Origin: Mycobacterium sp. Aquia_216
Lineage (GTDB): Bacteria > Actinomycetota > Actinomycetes > Mycobacteriales > Mycobacteriaceae
Assembly: GCF_026723865.1 (NCBI RefSeq)
Contig: NZ_CP113529.1
Span: 5,952,001 to 6,016,000 of the forward strand
Reading direction: 5' to 3'
Length of the DNA: 64,000 bases
The notes beneath the pieces are model-generated. The model did not search any database. It worked only from the letters and a program-made list of their open reading frames with translations, and was not told the origin of the DNA. Shown here in pieces: positions 28,858-38,033 of this stretch. Position numbers and translations under genes: made by a program. Positions within the stretch are counted from its first letter, which is position 1; every line of letters starts with the position of its first letter.

Positions 28858-30807
28858 GTGACCGCCACACACACCGAAGGCCCAGCCGCGTACCCGCCGC
28901 CGGCGCAATTCGCCGAGCAGGCCAACGCCAGTGCGGACCTCTACCGCGAAGCCGAGGAGGACCGGCTGGCGTTCTGGGCCGAGCAGGCCGGCCGGCTGAC
29001 GTGGGCGACGCCGTTCACCGAGGTGCTGGACTGGCAGCCGCCTTTCGCAAAGTGGTTTCCCGACGGCAAGCTCAACGTCGCCTACAACTGCGTGGACCGC
29101 CACGTCGAGGCGGGTCTGGGCGATCGGGTGGCGATCCACTGGGAGGGCGAGCCGGTCGGCGACAGCCGCGACCTCACCTACTCCGAGCTGCAGGCCGAGG
29201 TCTGCAAAGCGGCGAACGCGCTGACCGATCTCGGCCTGGTCGCCGGTGACCGAGCCGCCATCTACATGCCGTTGATCCCGGAAGCCGTGATCGCGATGCT
29301 GGCGTGTGCGCGGCTGGGCGTCATGCACAGCGTGGTCTTCGCCGGGTTCACCGCCCCGGCGCTGCGGGCCCGCATCGACGATGCCCAAGCCAAGCTCGTC
29401 ATCACCGTCGACGGGCAGTACCGGCGCGGAAAGCCGACACCGCTGAAGGGCGCGGCCGACGAAGCGGTCGGAGCGCCCGACAGTCCCGTCGAGCACGTTC
29501 TGGTGGTGCGGCGCACCGGAATTGACGTCTCCTGGAACGACGACTGCGACGTGTGGTGGCACGATGTCGTGGATTCCGCGTCGCCCGAACACAATCCGCA
29601 ACCCTTCGAGGCCGAGCACCCGCTGTTCCTGCTGTACACCTCGGGCACCACCGGCAAGCCTAAGGGCATCGTGCACACCAGCGGCGGCTACCTGACCCAG
29701 AGTGCCTACACGATGTACACCATTTTCGACGTCAAGCCGGAGACCGATGTCTTCTGGTGCACCGCCGACATCGGTTGGGTCACCGGGCACACGTACGGCG
29801 TCTACGGTCCGCTGTCCAACGGCATCACCGAGGTTCTCTACGAGGGCACACCCGATAGCCCGGACCGAAACCGGCATTTCCAGATCATCGAAAAGTACGG
29901 CGTCACAATCTATTACACGGCACCCACGCTGATCCGGACATTCATGAAGTGGGGCCGGGAGATCCCCGACGCCCACGACCTGTCCAGCCTGCGGCTTCTG
30001 GGATCGGTCGGGGAACCGATCAACCACGAGGCGTGGCGTTGGTACCGCACTGTCTTCGGCGCGGACAACGTTCCGGTGGTCGACACCTGGTGGCAGACCG
30101 AGACGGGTTCGGCGATGATCTCGCCGCTGCCGGGAGTCGCTGCGGCCAAACCGGGTTCGGCTATGACGCCGCTGCCAGGAATCTCGGCCCAGATCGTCGA
30201 TGATCACGGCGAGCCGCTGCACCCCGACCCCGAGGCCGCCAAGAATGTCACCGGGTATCTCGTCCTGGACAAGCCGTGGCCTTCGATGCTGCGCGGGATT
30301 TGGGGTGACCCCAACCGCTACCGGGACACCTACTGGTCCAAATTCGCCGAGCAGGGATTTTATTTCGCCGGGGACGGCGCCCGCTTCGACCCGGACGGCG
30401 CGATCTGGGTACTGGGCCGCATCGACGACGTGATGAACGTGTCCGGGCACCGGATCTCGACCGCTGAGGTGGAGTCGGCGCTCGTCGGGCATTCCGGGGT
30501 CGCCGAGGCCGCGGTGGTCGGTGTCAGCGACGACACCACCGGTCAGGCCATCTGCGCGTTCGTCGTTTTGTGCTCGCACTACGAGGCGCACGAGGGCACC
30601 ATCACCGAGTTGCGCGGACACGTGGCAGTGGAGATCTCGCCGATCGCCAAGCCGCGGGAGGTTCACGTGGTGCCGGAGCTGCCGAAGACCCGCAGCGGAA
30701 AGATCATGCGCAGGCTGCTGCGCGATGTAGCCGAAAACCGCGAGCTCGGCGACACGTCGACGTTGCTGGATCCCGGTGTGTTCGACGCAATCAGGGAAGC
30801 CAAGTAA
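28858..30807 (+). CDS. acs: Acetyl-CoA synthetase
   Basis: 649 residues, two fewer than M. tuberculosis Acs. It makes acetyl-CoA from acetate, ATP and CoA through an acetyl-AMP intermediate. The P-loop-like motif is YTSGTTGKPKGI, and the C-terminal PKTRSGK contains the catalytic lysine K615, equivalent to K617 of M. tuberculosis, which is acetylated by a cAMP-activated acetyltransferase to switch the enzyme off. GTG 28858 follows a good ribosome site (GGAGAGAAGCCA). It converges on the protease gene, 17 bases away. Confidence 0.97.
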   Translation: MTATHTEGPAAYPPPAQFAEQANASADLYREAEEDRLAFWAEQAGRLTWATPFTEVLDWQPPFAKWFPDGKLNVAYNCVDRHVEAGLGDRVAIHWEGEPVGDSRDLTYSELQAEVCKAANALTDLGLVAGDRAAIYMPLIPEAVIAMLACARLGVMHSVVFAGFTAPALRARIDDAQAKLVITVDGQYRRGKPTPLKGAADEAVGAPDSPVEHVLVVRRTGIDVSWNDDCDVWWHDVVDSASPEHNPQPFEAEHPLFLLYTSGTTGKPKGIVHTSGGYLTQSAYTMYTIFDVKPETDVFWCTADIGWVTGHTYGVYGPLSNGITEVLYEGTPDSPDRNRHFQIIEKYGVTIYYTAPTLIRTFMKWGREIPDAHDLSSLRLLGSVGEPINHEAWRWYRTVFGADNVPVVDTWWQTETGSAMISPLPGVAAAKPGSAMTPLPGISAQIVDDHGEPLHPDPEAAKNVTGYLVLDKPWPSMLRGIWGDPNRYRDTYWSKFAEQGFYFAGDGARFDPDGAIWVLGRIDDVMNVSGHRISTAEVESALVGHSGVAEAAVVGVSDDTTGQAICAFVVLCSHYEAHEGTITELRGHVAVEISPIAKPREVHVVPELPKTRSGKIMRRLLRDVAENRELGDTSTLLDPGVFDAIREAK

Positions 30808-30824
30808 GGCAGGCGCGGAAGGCC

Positions 30825-31523
30825 TCAGGCGGGTATCGGAACGAAGCCGGCGCCGGGCCGGTGTTTGGCGTTGATGTCGGCCAGGGCGGCGTTGAACGAC
30901 ATCACCACGGCCGGAGTGTGCAGCGGGATGTACTTGATCACGCAGGTCGGCAGGTTGTCGCTGAACGCGCCGTGGATCATCCCGACCAGCAGGTTGTCGA
31001 CGGTCACCGGCCCCCCGGAGTCACCCGGCCGGCCACAGACCTGCATGACGATGGTCCCCGGATCCTGGCCCGGTCCCCAGGTGACGCCGCACGAATTGCC
31101 GGTCGTACGACCCTGTTTGCAGGCGATCTGACCGAACACCGGCTCCGGACCGATGCCGTTGATCACGAAGCCGTTGTAGTTGGCCACCGGCAGCACCTTG
31201 GCCGGATCGAATTTGATCACCGCGTAGTCGAGGGCATCGTTGCCCGCAACCATCGTTCCCAGCGTGCCCCTGCCTTCGGCGGCCTCGGCGGCGACCTGTG
31301 CGCCCGGGCCGCCACAGTGCGCGGAGGTGAAACCGATCAGCTCGCCGGCCGCATCGCCGCCGATGGTCGTCAGCGTGCACATCGTGTCTCCATTGATGAC
31401 GATCCCCGCGCCGCCACCCATCGGGACCCGGTCGTCGGCAGCCGCGACGTTTGCAGGCAAACCCGGCTGAACCAACAGCACGGCCACCAGCACCGCTATA
31501 AAGCACCGATGTGCCCTCTGCAA
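30825..31523 (-). CDS. Secreted trypsin-like serine protease (Rv3668c homologue)
   Basis: 232 residues, the same length as Rv3668c. A signal peptide (residues 1-29, ending NVAAA) is followed by an S1-family protease core with the triad H69 (TSAHC), D99 (NDALDYAV) and S169 (GRPGDSGGPV). Cysteine pairs flank the His and Ser regions, as expected for an exported enzyme. The substrate is unknown. Confidence 0.9.
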   Translation of the reverse strand: MQRAHRCFIAVLVAVLLVQPGLPANVAAADDRVPMGGGAGIVINGDTMCTLTTIGGDAAGELIGFTSAHCGGPGAQVAAEAAEGRGTLGTMVAGNDALDYAVIKFDPAKVLPVANYNGFVINGIGPEPVFGQIACKQGRTTGNSCGVTWGPGQDPGTIVMQVCGRPGDSGGPVTVDNLLVGMIHGAFSDNLPTCVIKYIPLHTPAVVMSFNAALADINAKHRPGAGFVPIPA

Positions 31524-31729
31524 TGCGCAACTCCCGTCAGCTGCCAGATGTCGGAGAACAGCTGCGCCAGTCTAAATGATCACCCGCGTGCACCTCGTTC
31601 TGCGCGAATAGCGGCGCCCCGTCAATTGACCGGGCCCGTTGGTTGCCGGGCGCCGCGGTCATCGGCTGGCCTCGTCTGGCATCGCGGCGCATGGCAACAT
31701 AAACCGCGACGACAGCGAGAGGACCGTCT

Positions 31730-32272
31730 GTGAGCAAAGTCGATCGCAAAAACGGTGTGCCGAGCACGCTGACCACGATTCCGTTGGCCGACCCGCATGC
31801 CAGCCACGGCGAGCCGTCGATTGGTGAGCTGATCAAAGACGCGACGACGCAGGCGTCCACGCTGGTGCGGGCCGAAGTCGAGCTGGCCCGCGCCGAGATC
31901 GTCCGCGACATCAAGAAGGGCCTCACGGGCAGCGTCTTCTTCATCGCCGCGCTGGTGGTGCTGTTCTACTCCACGTTCTTTTTCTTCTTCTTCCTCGCCG
32001 AGTTGCTCGACAACTGGCTGTGGCGCTGGGTGGCCTTCCTGATCGTGTTCGCGATCATGGTCGTGGTCGGGGCCGTCCTGGCGCTGCTGGGCTATCTGAA
32101 GGTGCGCCGCATTCGCGGCCCGCGGGAAACCATCGAGTCGGTCAAGGAGACGCGCAGTGCGCTCACTCCCGGCCACGACAAGGCGGCCCCCGCGACCTTG
32201 GAGCTGACCGACGCGCCCGGTAAGCACGCCAAGCGCGAAAACGGCAGCCCCACCGATCCCTCAGGTTGGTAG
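31730..32272 (+). CDS. Membrane protein of the actinobacterial holin-like / phage holin 3_6 family (Rv3669 homologue)
   Basis: 180 residues. An amphipathic helix with repeated basic and acidic residues (TLVRAEVELARAEIVRDIKKG) comes before two strong membrane helices (residues about 62-90 and 97-122), and the tail is charged. This is the family pattern for small membrane proteins loosely called holin-like; no lysis role is implied. GTG 31730 is the start. Its stop is directly followed by the ATG of ephE, so they form an operon. Confidence 0.85.
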   Translation: MSKVDRKNGVPSTLTTIPLADPHASHGEPSIGELIKDATTQASTLVRAEVELARAEIVRDIKKGLTGSVFFIAALVVLFYSTFFFFFFLAELLDNWLWRWVAFLIVFAIMVVVGAVLALLGYLKVRRIRGPRETIESVKETRSALTPGHDKAAPATLELTDAPGKHAKRENGSPTDPSGW

Positions 32273-33223
32273 ATGGCAGCACCAGATCCGTCGGTGGTGC
32301 GCATCGACGGGCCGTGGCGCCATTTGGACGTGCACGCCAACGGCATTCGATTCCACGTCGTCGAGGCGCTGCCGCCCGACACCAGTACGCCGGTGGGGGC
32401 GACGGCACGACCGCTGGTGATGCTGCTGCATGGTTTCGGGTCGTTTTGGTGGTCCTGGCGTCATCAGCTGTGCGGGCTGACCGATGCCCGAGTCGTCGCG
32501 GTCGACCTGCGCGGCTACGGCGGCAGTGACAAACCGCCCCGCGGTTACGACGGCTTTACGCTCGCCGGCGATACGGCAGGGCTCATTCGCGCGCTTGGGC
32601 ATTCATCGGCGACGTTGGTCGGCCACGCTGATGGCGGGCTGCCCTGCTGGACGACCGCGCTGCTGCATTCACGGCTGGTGCGCGCCATCGCGCTGATCAG
32701 CTCGCCACACCCCGCCGCGTTGCGGCGATCGGCGCTGACACGCCGCGATCAGGGCTCCGCACTGCTGCCGACCTTGCTGCGCTATCAGATCCCGCTGTGG
32801 CCGGAGCGCCTGCTGACCCGCGATAACGGCGCCGAGATCGAGCATCTCGTCGCCAGCCGGAGCTCCGCTAAATGGGTTGCATCCGAAGACTTCTCACAGA
32901 CGATCGGTTATCTGCGCACGGCGATCCAAATTCCGGGGGCGGCGCACTGCGCATTGGAATACCAGCGCTGGGCGGTGCGCAGTCAGCTACGCGGCGAAGG
33001 ACGGCGATTCATGAAATCGATGTCGCGGCAGCTGGGGGTGCCACTGCTACACCTGCGCGGCGACGCCGATCCCTACGTGTTGGCCGATCCGGTTGACCAC
33101 AGCCAGCGCTACGCCACCCAGGGTCGCTACGTATCCATTTCCGGCGCAGGGCATTACAGCCACGAAGAGGCGCCCGAGGAAATCAACAAGCACCTGATGC
33201 GATTTCTCGAACAGGTGCACTGA
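32273..33223 (+). CDS. ephE: Epoxide hydrolase-type alpha/beta hydrolase EphE
   Basis: 316 residues. The oxyanion motif HGFGSFWWSW, the nucleophile D120 in GHADGG and the catalytic His in GHYSHEEAP mark an alpha/beta hydrolase with an aspartate nucleophile, as in epoxide hydrolases. It matches Rv3670 (327 residues) in place. In M. tuberculosis it lies directly upstream of marP and some deletion effects have been discussed for both. Converges on marP with a seven-base gap. Confidence 0.88.
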   Translation: MAAPDPSVVRIDGPWRHLDVHANGIRFHVVEALPPDTSTPVGATARPLVMLLHGFGSFWWSWRHQLCGLTDARVVAVDLRGYGGSDKPPRGYDGFTLAGDTAGLIRALGHSSATLVGHADGGLPCWTTALLHSRLVRAIALISSPHPAALRRSALTRRDQGSALLPTLLRYQIPLWPERLLTRDNGAEIEHLVASRSSAKWVASEDFSQTIGYLRTAIQIPGAAHCALEYQRWAVRSQLRGEGRRFMKSMSRQLGVPLLHLRGDADPYVLADPVDHSQRYATQGRYVSISGAGHYSHEEAPEEINKHLMRFLEQVH

Positions 33224-33230
33224 GGGCGGA

Positions 33231-34433
33231 TCAGCTCACACAGTTGCCGGTGGCCACCTGTTGGGTGTCACCGATTTTGGCCAGCTGGCCGGCCACCTCA
33301 CCGGCCGTCAACACGAACCCGGTGTCGGGATCGTCGACCGCCGCGCCGAAGACCACACCGAGTACGTGACCGCTGAGATCGATCAACGGTCCGCCCGAAT
33401 TGCCTTGCTCCACATTGGCTCTGATGGTGTACACGTCACGGGTAACCGGCGTCGGGTCCCGGTAGATGTCGGGGCCACTGAGTTTGATCGCCTCGCGAAT
33501 CCTGGCCGGGGTCGCGGTGAAGTTGCCGCCGCCGGGGTAGCCCAGCACCACAACGCTGGCACCGGTTTTCGCTTCGGTTTCGCTGAAGGCCAGCGGCGGC
33601 GGCGGCAGGTTGGGGATGGCGAGAATGGCGATGTCGACCGACGGATCATAGGAAACGACGGTGGCGTCCAACGGATTACCGCTGGCGTAGATCTGAACGC
33701 TGCTGGACCCGGCCACCACGTGAGCGTTGGTCATCACCCGATCGGGGGCGATGACGAATCCAGTGCCCTCCAACACTTTTTGGCAGCTGGGCGCCAGGCT
33801 GCGCACCTTGACGACGCTGGGCGCCGCGGCCGTAACCACCGGATTAGTGGCCAGGGCGGGATCGGGTGATTCGACCGGGATCACCGGAGTGCGGCTGAAC
33901 GGCTCCAGTACCGCGGGCAGCCCGGAGGTGTTCAGCAGTGCCGACAGGCGTTTGGGAACCGTCTTCAGCCACGGCGGTGCGATGTCGTTGACCTCGGCGA
34001 GCACCCGTGAACCCCGGACCGCCGCCGCGAGTTCGGGTTGGTCTTTCGACTGGGTGAGCGGTGTCGCCAGCAGCCACGCGGCGGTGAGCACCACGACGAG
34101 CTGCACCCCCACCCCGATGACCGAGTCGGCGGTTCGGATTGCGCGGCTGTGGATTGCGCCGCGAACCGCCCGCCCGAGCACCACGCCGGCGACCTCTCCG
34201 ACGACGACGAGCGCGAGGATCAGAAACAGCGCGCCGAACAGCTTGGCGCGGGGCGCGGCGATGTGGCTGACGATGTGGGGCGCCAGCAGCACACCGGCGA
34301 TCGCGCCGAGCAGCACGCCGATAAAAGAGAACAGGGAACCCACCGCACCCGAACGCCAGCCCGAGATGGCCGCGATGAACGCGACGGCGAGAACGGCGAC
34401 GTCCAACCACTGCGATGGGCTCATCGAGTTCAT
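33231..34433 (-). CDS. marP: Periplasmic acid-resistance serine protease MarP
   Basis: 400 residues from ATG 34433; starting at the internal Met4 gives 397, exactly the M. tuberculosis length. Four N-terminal membrane helices (CvpA-like) carry a chymotrypsin-like protease with H238, D267 and S346 (H235, D264, S343 in M. tuberculosis). Cysteines 217 and 398 match the known redox disulfide. MarP keeps cytoplasmic pH in acid and cleaves the peptidoglycan hydrolase RipA. The gene overlaps the NUDIX gene by four bases and ends the minus-strand operon from nth. Confidence 0.95.
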   Translation of the reverse strand: MNSMSPSQWLDVAVLAVAFIAAISGWRSGAVGSLFSFIGVLLGAIAGVLLAPHIVSHIAAPRAKLFGALFLILALVVVGEVAGVVLGRAVRGAIHSRAIRTADSVIGVGVQLVVVLTAAWLLATPLTQSKDQPELAAAVRGSRVLAEVNDIAPPWLKTVPKRLSALLNTSGLPAVLEPFSRTPVIPVESPDPALATNPVVTAAAPSVVKVRSLAPSCQKVLEGTGFVIAPDRVMTNAHVVAGSSSVQIYASGNPLDATVVSYDPSVDIAILAIPNLPPPPLAFSETEAKTGASVVVLGYPGGGNFTATPARIREAIKLSGPDIYRDPTPVTRDVYTIRANVEQGNSGGPLIDLSGHVLGVVFGAAVDDPDTGFVLTAGEVAGQLAKIGDTQQVATGNCVS

Positions 34434-35269
34434 CGCGCGCCGCCCTGCTTGCCGACCGACACCATGGCGTCGTCGAGTTCACGGACGTCGTTGGTGTCCC
34501 AGGGCTTTGACCAGCCGGCGACATCGAGGACCGCAGAAATCACCTGGCCAGTGAATCCCCAAACCAACATCTGGTTGAGCAGAAACGCCGGACCGGCCCA
34601 ACGGTTGCCGAGGTCGCCGCGGTAGACCATCAGCCGGTTGTCCGGATTGATGAACGCGCGCACCGGAACCCGCGACACGACCGCGGTTTCGGCCTCGTTG
34701 ACCACGGCGACCGGTCCGGGATCGGGCGAGTAGGCCAGCACCGGGACGACATGGAACTGCGACGGAGCGATGAATGCCCGTTCCATCGTGACCAGCGGGT
34801 GTAGCCGGGTGATGTCGATCCCGGTTTCTTCGTGTGCTTCCCGCAGCGCGGTGGCAACCGGCCCGCGATCGCCTGGGTCGGATGCGCCGCCGGGAAAGGC
34901 CGCCTGGCCGGCGTGGTGCCGCAGCGACGACGCCCGCACGGTGAGTAACAGGTCGGCGTCGTCGGGCACACCGCCGTCGGCCGGTCCGGACTCGGGTCCC
35001 GAAAACAGAACCAGCACAGCGGCGTCGCGGTCGGCGGATGCCGCTGTCCTGGCCGCGGTCACCATCGCCAGCACGTCGGGCGGCAAGCGGCGCCGGTAGG
35101 CCTGCGGGATCTGATCTATGTTGTCCACCAACGGACGCAACCAGGACGGGCAAACGTCGGGCGTGAGGGGAACCGTCCCCTGCGCTCGGGCGGCACCCCC
35201 AGCACTCACCGGCGCCTCCTTGTCGGGGTCCACCTGCCCAGCCTGTTTTGGACCGCGGAACTCGGTCAT
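34430..35269 (-). CDS. NUDIX CoA pyrophosphatase-like protein (Rv3672c homologue)
   Basis: 279 residues. The NUDIX box region reads PGGASDPGDRGPVATALREAHEETGI, containing the REUXEEXGU core REAHEETGI. The upstream GG..D..D pattern is that of the NUDT7/CoA-pyrophosphatase subgroup. The enzyme probably hydrolyses CoA or oxidised CoA to 3,5-ADP and phosphopantetheine. ATG 35269 overlaps the stop of the thioredoxin-like gene by four bases. Member of the nth-thioredoxin-NUDIX-marP operon. Confidence 0.87.
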   Translation of the reverse strand: MTEFRGPKQAGQVDPDKEAPVSAGGAARAQGTVPLTPDVCPSWLRPLVDNIDQIPQAYRRRLPPDVLAMVTAARTAASADRDAAVLVLFSGPESGPADGGVPDDADLLLTVRASSLRHHAGQAAFPGGASDPGDRGPVATALREAHEETGIDITRLHPLVTMERAFIAPSQFHVVPVLAYSPDPGPVAVVNEAETAVVSRVPVRAFINPDNRLMVYRGDLGNRWAGPAFLLNQMLVWGFTGQVISAVLDVAGWSKPWDTNDVRELDDAMVSVGKQGGAR

Positions 35270-35910
35270 CCGTCGTTTCCGACCGCGGCCGCAATTTCGT
35301 CGGCACTCGCGAAATCCCGCAGCAGCGTCTGCGCAACGCTACCGTCCGGTCGTAGCACTACCGTCGCGGGCACCACATTTGCGACCTTGAGTGCCGCAGC
35401 AATCAACCGCCGCCCGTCCTGCAAGGTCGGGAGCCGAACCCCCAGCTCCGCCAACCGCAGCAACGCCGCGGTCTCGTTCTCGTCTTGGTGCACGGTGACC
35501 ACCAAGACCTCGGAGCCGACCCGTCGCTGATATTCGGCCATCGCGGGCAGTTCGGCCGCGCACGGCGCGCACCAGTACGCCCACAAATTGATGACCACCC
35601 GGCGTCCGGCCAGCGCGCGAGCGACGTCGACGGTGGATCCATCGGCGGCGCACTCGACCCGCACACTCCGCAGGGCGGCGGGGCCGGAACCGTTGCCCGG
35701 CGCGGGGCATGGCGGCAGGTTCGCCCGCTCCCGGGGGCCGGCCAGCGCGGCCGGTGTGTCGGCGTCGCGGTGTTCGCGATCGGGCCTTGGCGTAGCGGGC
35801 CGGTTCGGTGCGGTTGGCGGAGAATCGTCGCGCAGTTGCGCGATCAGCGCCGCCGCCAGCGCGACCACCACGGCCAAGATCGCGATGGTCCAGCGAGTTT
35901 TCGGGGTCAA
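35266..35910 (-). CDS. Membrane-anchored thioredoxin-like protein (Rv3673c homologue)
   Basis: About 214 residues from TTG 35910, which is inferred because it places a basic residue and a single membrane helix (WTIAILAVVVALAAALIAQL) at the N-terminus; the upstream open frame overlaps nth and is not coding. The extracytoplasmic domain has the redox motif WCAPC and a thioredoxin fold of the ResA/TlpA kind (VVINLWAYWCAPCAAELP). It probably reduces disulfides in exported proteins, perhaps including the cytochrome c assembly pathway or the neighbouring MarP. Confidence 0.85.
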   Translation of the reverse strand: MTPKTRWTIAILAVVVALAAALIAQLRDDSPPTAPNRPATPRPDREHRDADTPAALAGPRERANLPPCPAPGNGSGPAALRSVRVECAADGSTVDVARALAGRRVVINLWAYWCAPCAAELPAMAEYQRRVGSEVLVVTVHQDENETAALLRLAELGVRLPTLQDGRRLIAAALKVANVVPATVVLRPDGSVAQTLLRDFASADEIAAAVGNDG

Positions 35911-35923
35911 CGTCCCGGCCGCG

Positions 35924-36733
35924 TTACAGCCCGACCAGGGAGAGCAGATGCTCGGCTTCGGGGCCCTGCACGAGGGCCGCGGCCAGCGCCGGTTCGGTGG
36001 GCCCGAGGCCGAACGACGGGCAGTCCTTGGCCAGCACACAGACTCCGCACGCCGGCTTGCGCGCGTGGCACACCCGGCGGCCATGGAAGATCACTCGATG
36101 ACTCAGCAGGGTCCATTCCTTGCGTTCAACCAGTTCGCCGACGGCGTGCTCGATCTTGACCGGATCCTTTTCCGAGGTCCAGCGCCATCTGGCCACCAAC
36201 CGCTGGAAATGGGTGTCGACGGTGATCCCGGGGATGTCGAAGGCGTTCCCCAGGATGACGTTGGCGGTTTTGCGCCCGACGCCGGGCAGCGTCACCAATT
36301 CGTCCATGGTCGACGGGACCTCGCCGTCGAACCGTTCGACCAGGGCCTGCCCCAAACCGATCAGCGAACTCGCCTTGTTGCGGAAGAAGCCAGTGGGACG
36401 GATGAGGCTTTCCAGCTCGTCGCGATCAGCCTGTGCATAATCCAATGCCGACTTATATCGCGCGAACAATGCCGGCGTCGTCAGGTTCACCCGTTTGTCG
36501 GTGCTTTGCGCCGAAAGAATGGTCGCCACCGCCAGTTCCAGCGGCGATCTGAAATCCAGCTCGCAATGCGCGTCCGGAAATGCTTGTGCCAGTGTGCGAT
36601 TCATCCGGCGCGCGCGACGCACCAAGCCAACTCGAGTTTCGGAAGACCAGCGCCCGGCGAGTGCGGAATCAGGCTTGGAATCGGGCGTAGCCGGCGTGGA
36701 TTTCGAGCGCCCAGACGGCCTTGCCACTGTCAC
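35924..36733 (-). CDS. nth: Endonuclease III
   Basis: A base-excision repair glycosylase/AP lyase for oxidised pyrimidines. The helix-hairpin-helix LPGVGRKTA contains catalytic K155, and the second catalytic residue is D173 in VDTHF. The C-terminal [4Fe-4S] cluster has C-x6-C-x2-C-x5-C ([17 protein letters not shown]). The open frame gives 269 residues from GTG 36733, while M. tuberculosis Nth has 245, so translation may begin later. First gene of the operon that ends in marP. Confidence 0.93.
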   Translation of the reverse strand: MTVARPSGRSKSTPATPDSKPDSALAGRWSSETRVGLVRRARRMNRTLAQAFPDAHCELDFRSPLELAVATILSAQSTDKRVNLTTPALFARYKSALDYAQADRDELESLIRPTGFFRNKASSLIGLGQALVERFDGEVPSTMDELVTLPGVGRKTANVILGNAFDIPGITVDTHFQRLVARWRWTSEKDPVKIEHAVGELVERKEWTLLSHRVIFHGRRVCHARKPACGVCVLAKDCPSFGLGPTEPALAAALVQGPEAEHLLSLVGL

Positions 36734-36777
36734 CTACGACAGAGTACTGATTTCGTGATCTCCCTGAGACCTTGGCC

Positions 36778-37164
36778 ATGTTTACTCTCCTTGTGTCATG
36801 GTTGCTGGTGGCCTGCGTACCCGGGCTGTTGATGCTCGCCGCGCTCGGCCTGGGGCGGCTCGAAAGGGAGCTCGCCCGTGAGTCGATCACGGCGACCGAC
36901 GTCGACGAGTTTCTGCAACAAGCGCAGGCCATGGATATGCACACACTGGCCCGAGAAGGAATGCCCGAGGCACTGGAATACCTGCATCGTCGGCAGGCTC
37001 AGCAGCTCGCGCTGTCGCCACCGCCCGGCGGTCGCCATCGCGCCGAATCGCTGCTCGCGAATGCCTTCACCGATCCACCCGCGCGCGCTTTACCGATGCG
37101 AGTACACGCGCATTCGGGCGCAAATCCCCAATTTGGGGCGACTAGACACGTCAATCGTGTGTAG
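36778..37164 (+). CDS. Small membrane-anchored protein (Rv3675 homologue)
   Basis: 128 residues. A hydrophobic helix (residues 2-22, FTLLVSWLLVACVPGLLMLAA) anchors the protein. The rest is a soluble helical region, and the last 40 residues are Pro-rich and look disordered. It has the position and size of Rv3675 (125 residues), immediately before crp. ATG 36778 is preferred over TTG 36772. Function is unknown. Confidence 0.8.
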   Translation: MFTLLVSWLLVACVPGLLMLAALGLGRLERELARESITATDVDEFLQQAQAMDMHTLAREGMPEALEYLHRRQAQQLALSPPPGGRHRAESLLANAFTDPPARALPMRVHAHSGANPQFGATRHVNRV

Positions 37165-37249
37165 CGTTGGCACGTTGGCCTACCTCTAGACTCGGCACAC
37201 GGACTAGGTAGGTACCCATATCACTTCGTTGGAAAGCTGAAGAGGCAAA

Positions 37250-37924
37250 GTGGACGAGATCCTGGCAAGGGCAGGAATCTTCCAAGGGGTTGAACCCGGC
37301 GCAGTCACCGCACTGACCAAGCAATTACAACCCGTCGACTTCCCGCGTGGACACACCGTTTTCGCGGAAGGGGAACCAGGCGATCGCCTGTACATCATCG
37401 TCGCGGGGAAGGTCAAGATCGGTCGCCGATCACCCGATGGCCGGGAGAATCTGCTGACGATCATGGGCCCGTCGGACATGTTCGGCGAATTGTCGATCTT
37501 CGACCCGGGACCCCGGACTTCGAGCGCCACCACGATCACCGAGGTGCGCGCGGTATCGATGGACCGCGACGCATTGCGGGCGTGGATCGCCGATCGGCCC
37601 GAAATCGCCGAGCAATTGCTCCGGGTCCTCGCCCGACGGCTGCGTCGCACCAACAACAACCTGGCCGACCTCATCTTCACCGACGTGCCCGGCCGGGTGG
37701 CTAAGCAGCTGCTGCAGCTCGCCCAGCGTTTCGGGACTCAGGAGGGTGGCGCGATGCGGGTGACCCACGACCTGACCCAAGAGGAGATCGCCCAGCTGGT
37801 TGGCGCATCCCGGGAAACGGTCAACAAGGCGCTCGCCGATTTCGCCCACCGCGGGTGGATCCGCCTGGAGGGCAAGAGCGTGCTGATCTCGGACTCCGAG
37901 AGACTGGCCCGCCGAGCGAGGTAA
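37250..37924 (+). CDS. crp: cAMP receptor protein Crp
   Basis: A 224-residue CRP/FNR regulator, the same length as Rv3676. The N-terminal cyclic-nucleotide-binding barrel has the phosphate cassette [17 protein letters not shown], followed by the long dimer helix. The C-terminal winged helix is [33 protein letters not shown]. It binds cAMP and the TGTGA/TCACA operator and controls genes such as rpfA and whiB1. GTG 37250 follows GAGGCAAA. The 85 bases upstream show no convincing copy of its own operator. Confidence 0.97.
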   Translation: MDEILARAGIFQGVEPGAVTALTKQLQPVDFPRGHTVFAEGEPGDRLYIIVAGKVKIGRRSPDGRENLLTIMGPSDMFGELSIFDPGPRTSSATTITEVRAVSMDRDALRAWIADRPEIAEQLLRVLARRLRRTNNNLADLIFTDVPGRVAKQLLQLAQRFGTQEGGAMRVTHDLTQEEIAQLVGASRETVNKALADFAHRGWIRLEGKSVLISDSERLARRAR

Positions 37925-38033
37925 GCGCGGACGTCGTCCCGGCCGGCGCCCGAGCCTGAAATTGTGCAGGCCTCGACTCGCACTTCTCCTGCGAAACCTC
38001 AGTCTCGGCGACGGTGTCCGATCTCGGCGGCGT

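Noticed and set aside
28786-30666. 626-codon minus-strand open frame opposite acs
   Set aside because: Fully antisense to acetyl-CoA synthetase, with Arg/Gly/Val-rich composition typical of reversed high-GC codons.
37165-37249. Possible Crp operator (GTGTGTAGCGTTGGCACG) upstream of crp
   Set aside because: Only the left half resembles TGTGA; the right half does not match TCACA, so autoregulation cannot be claimed.
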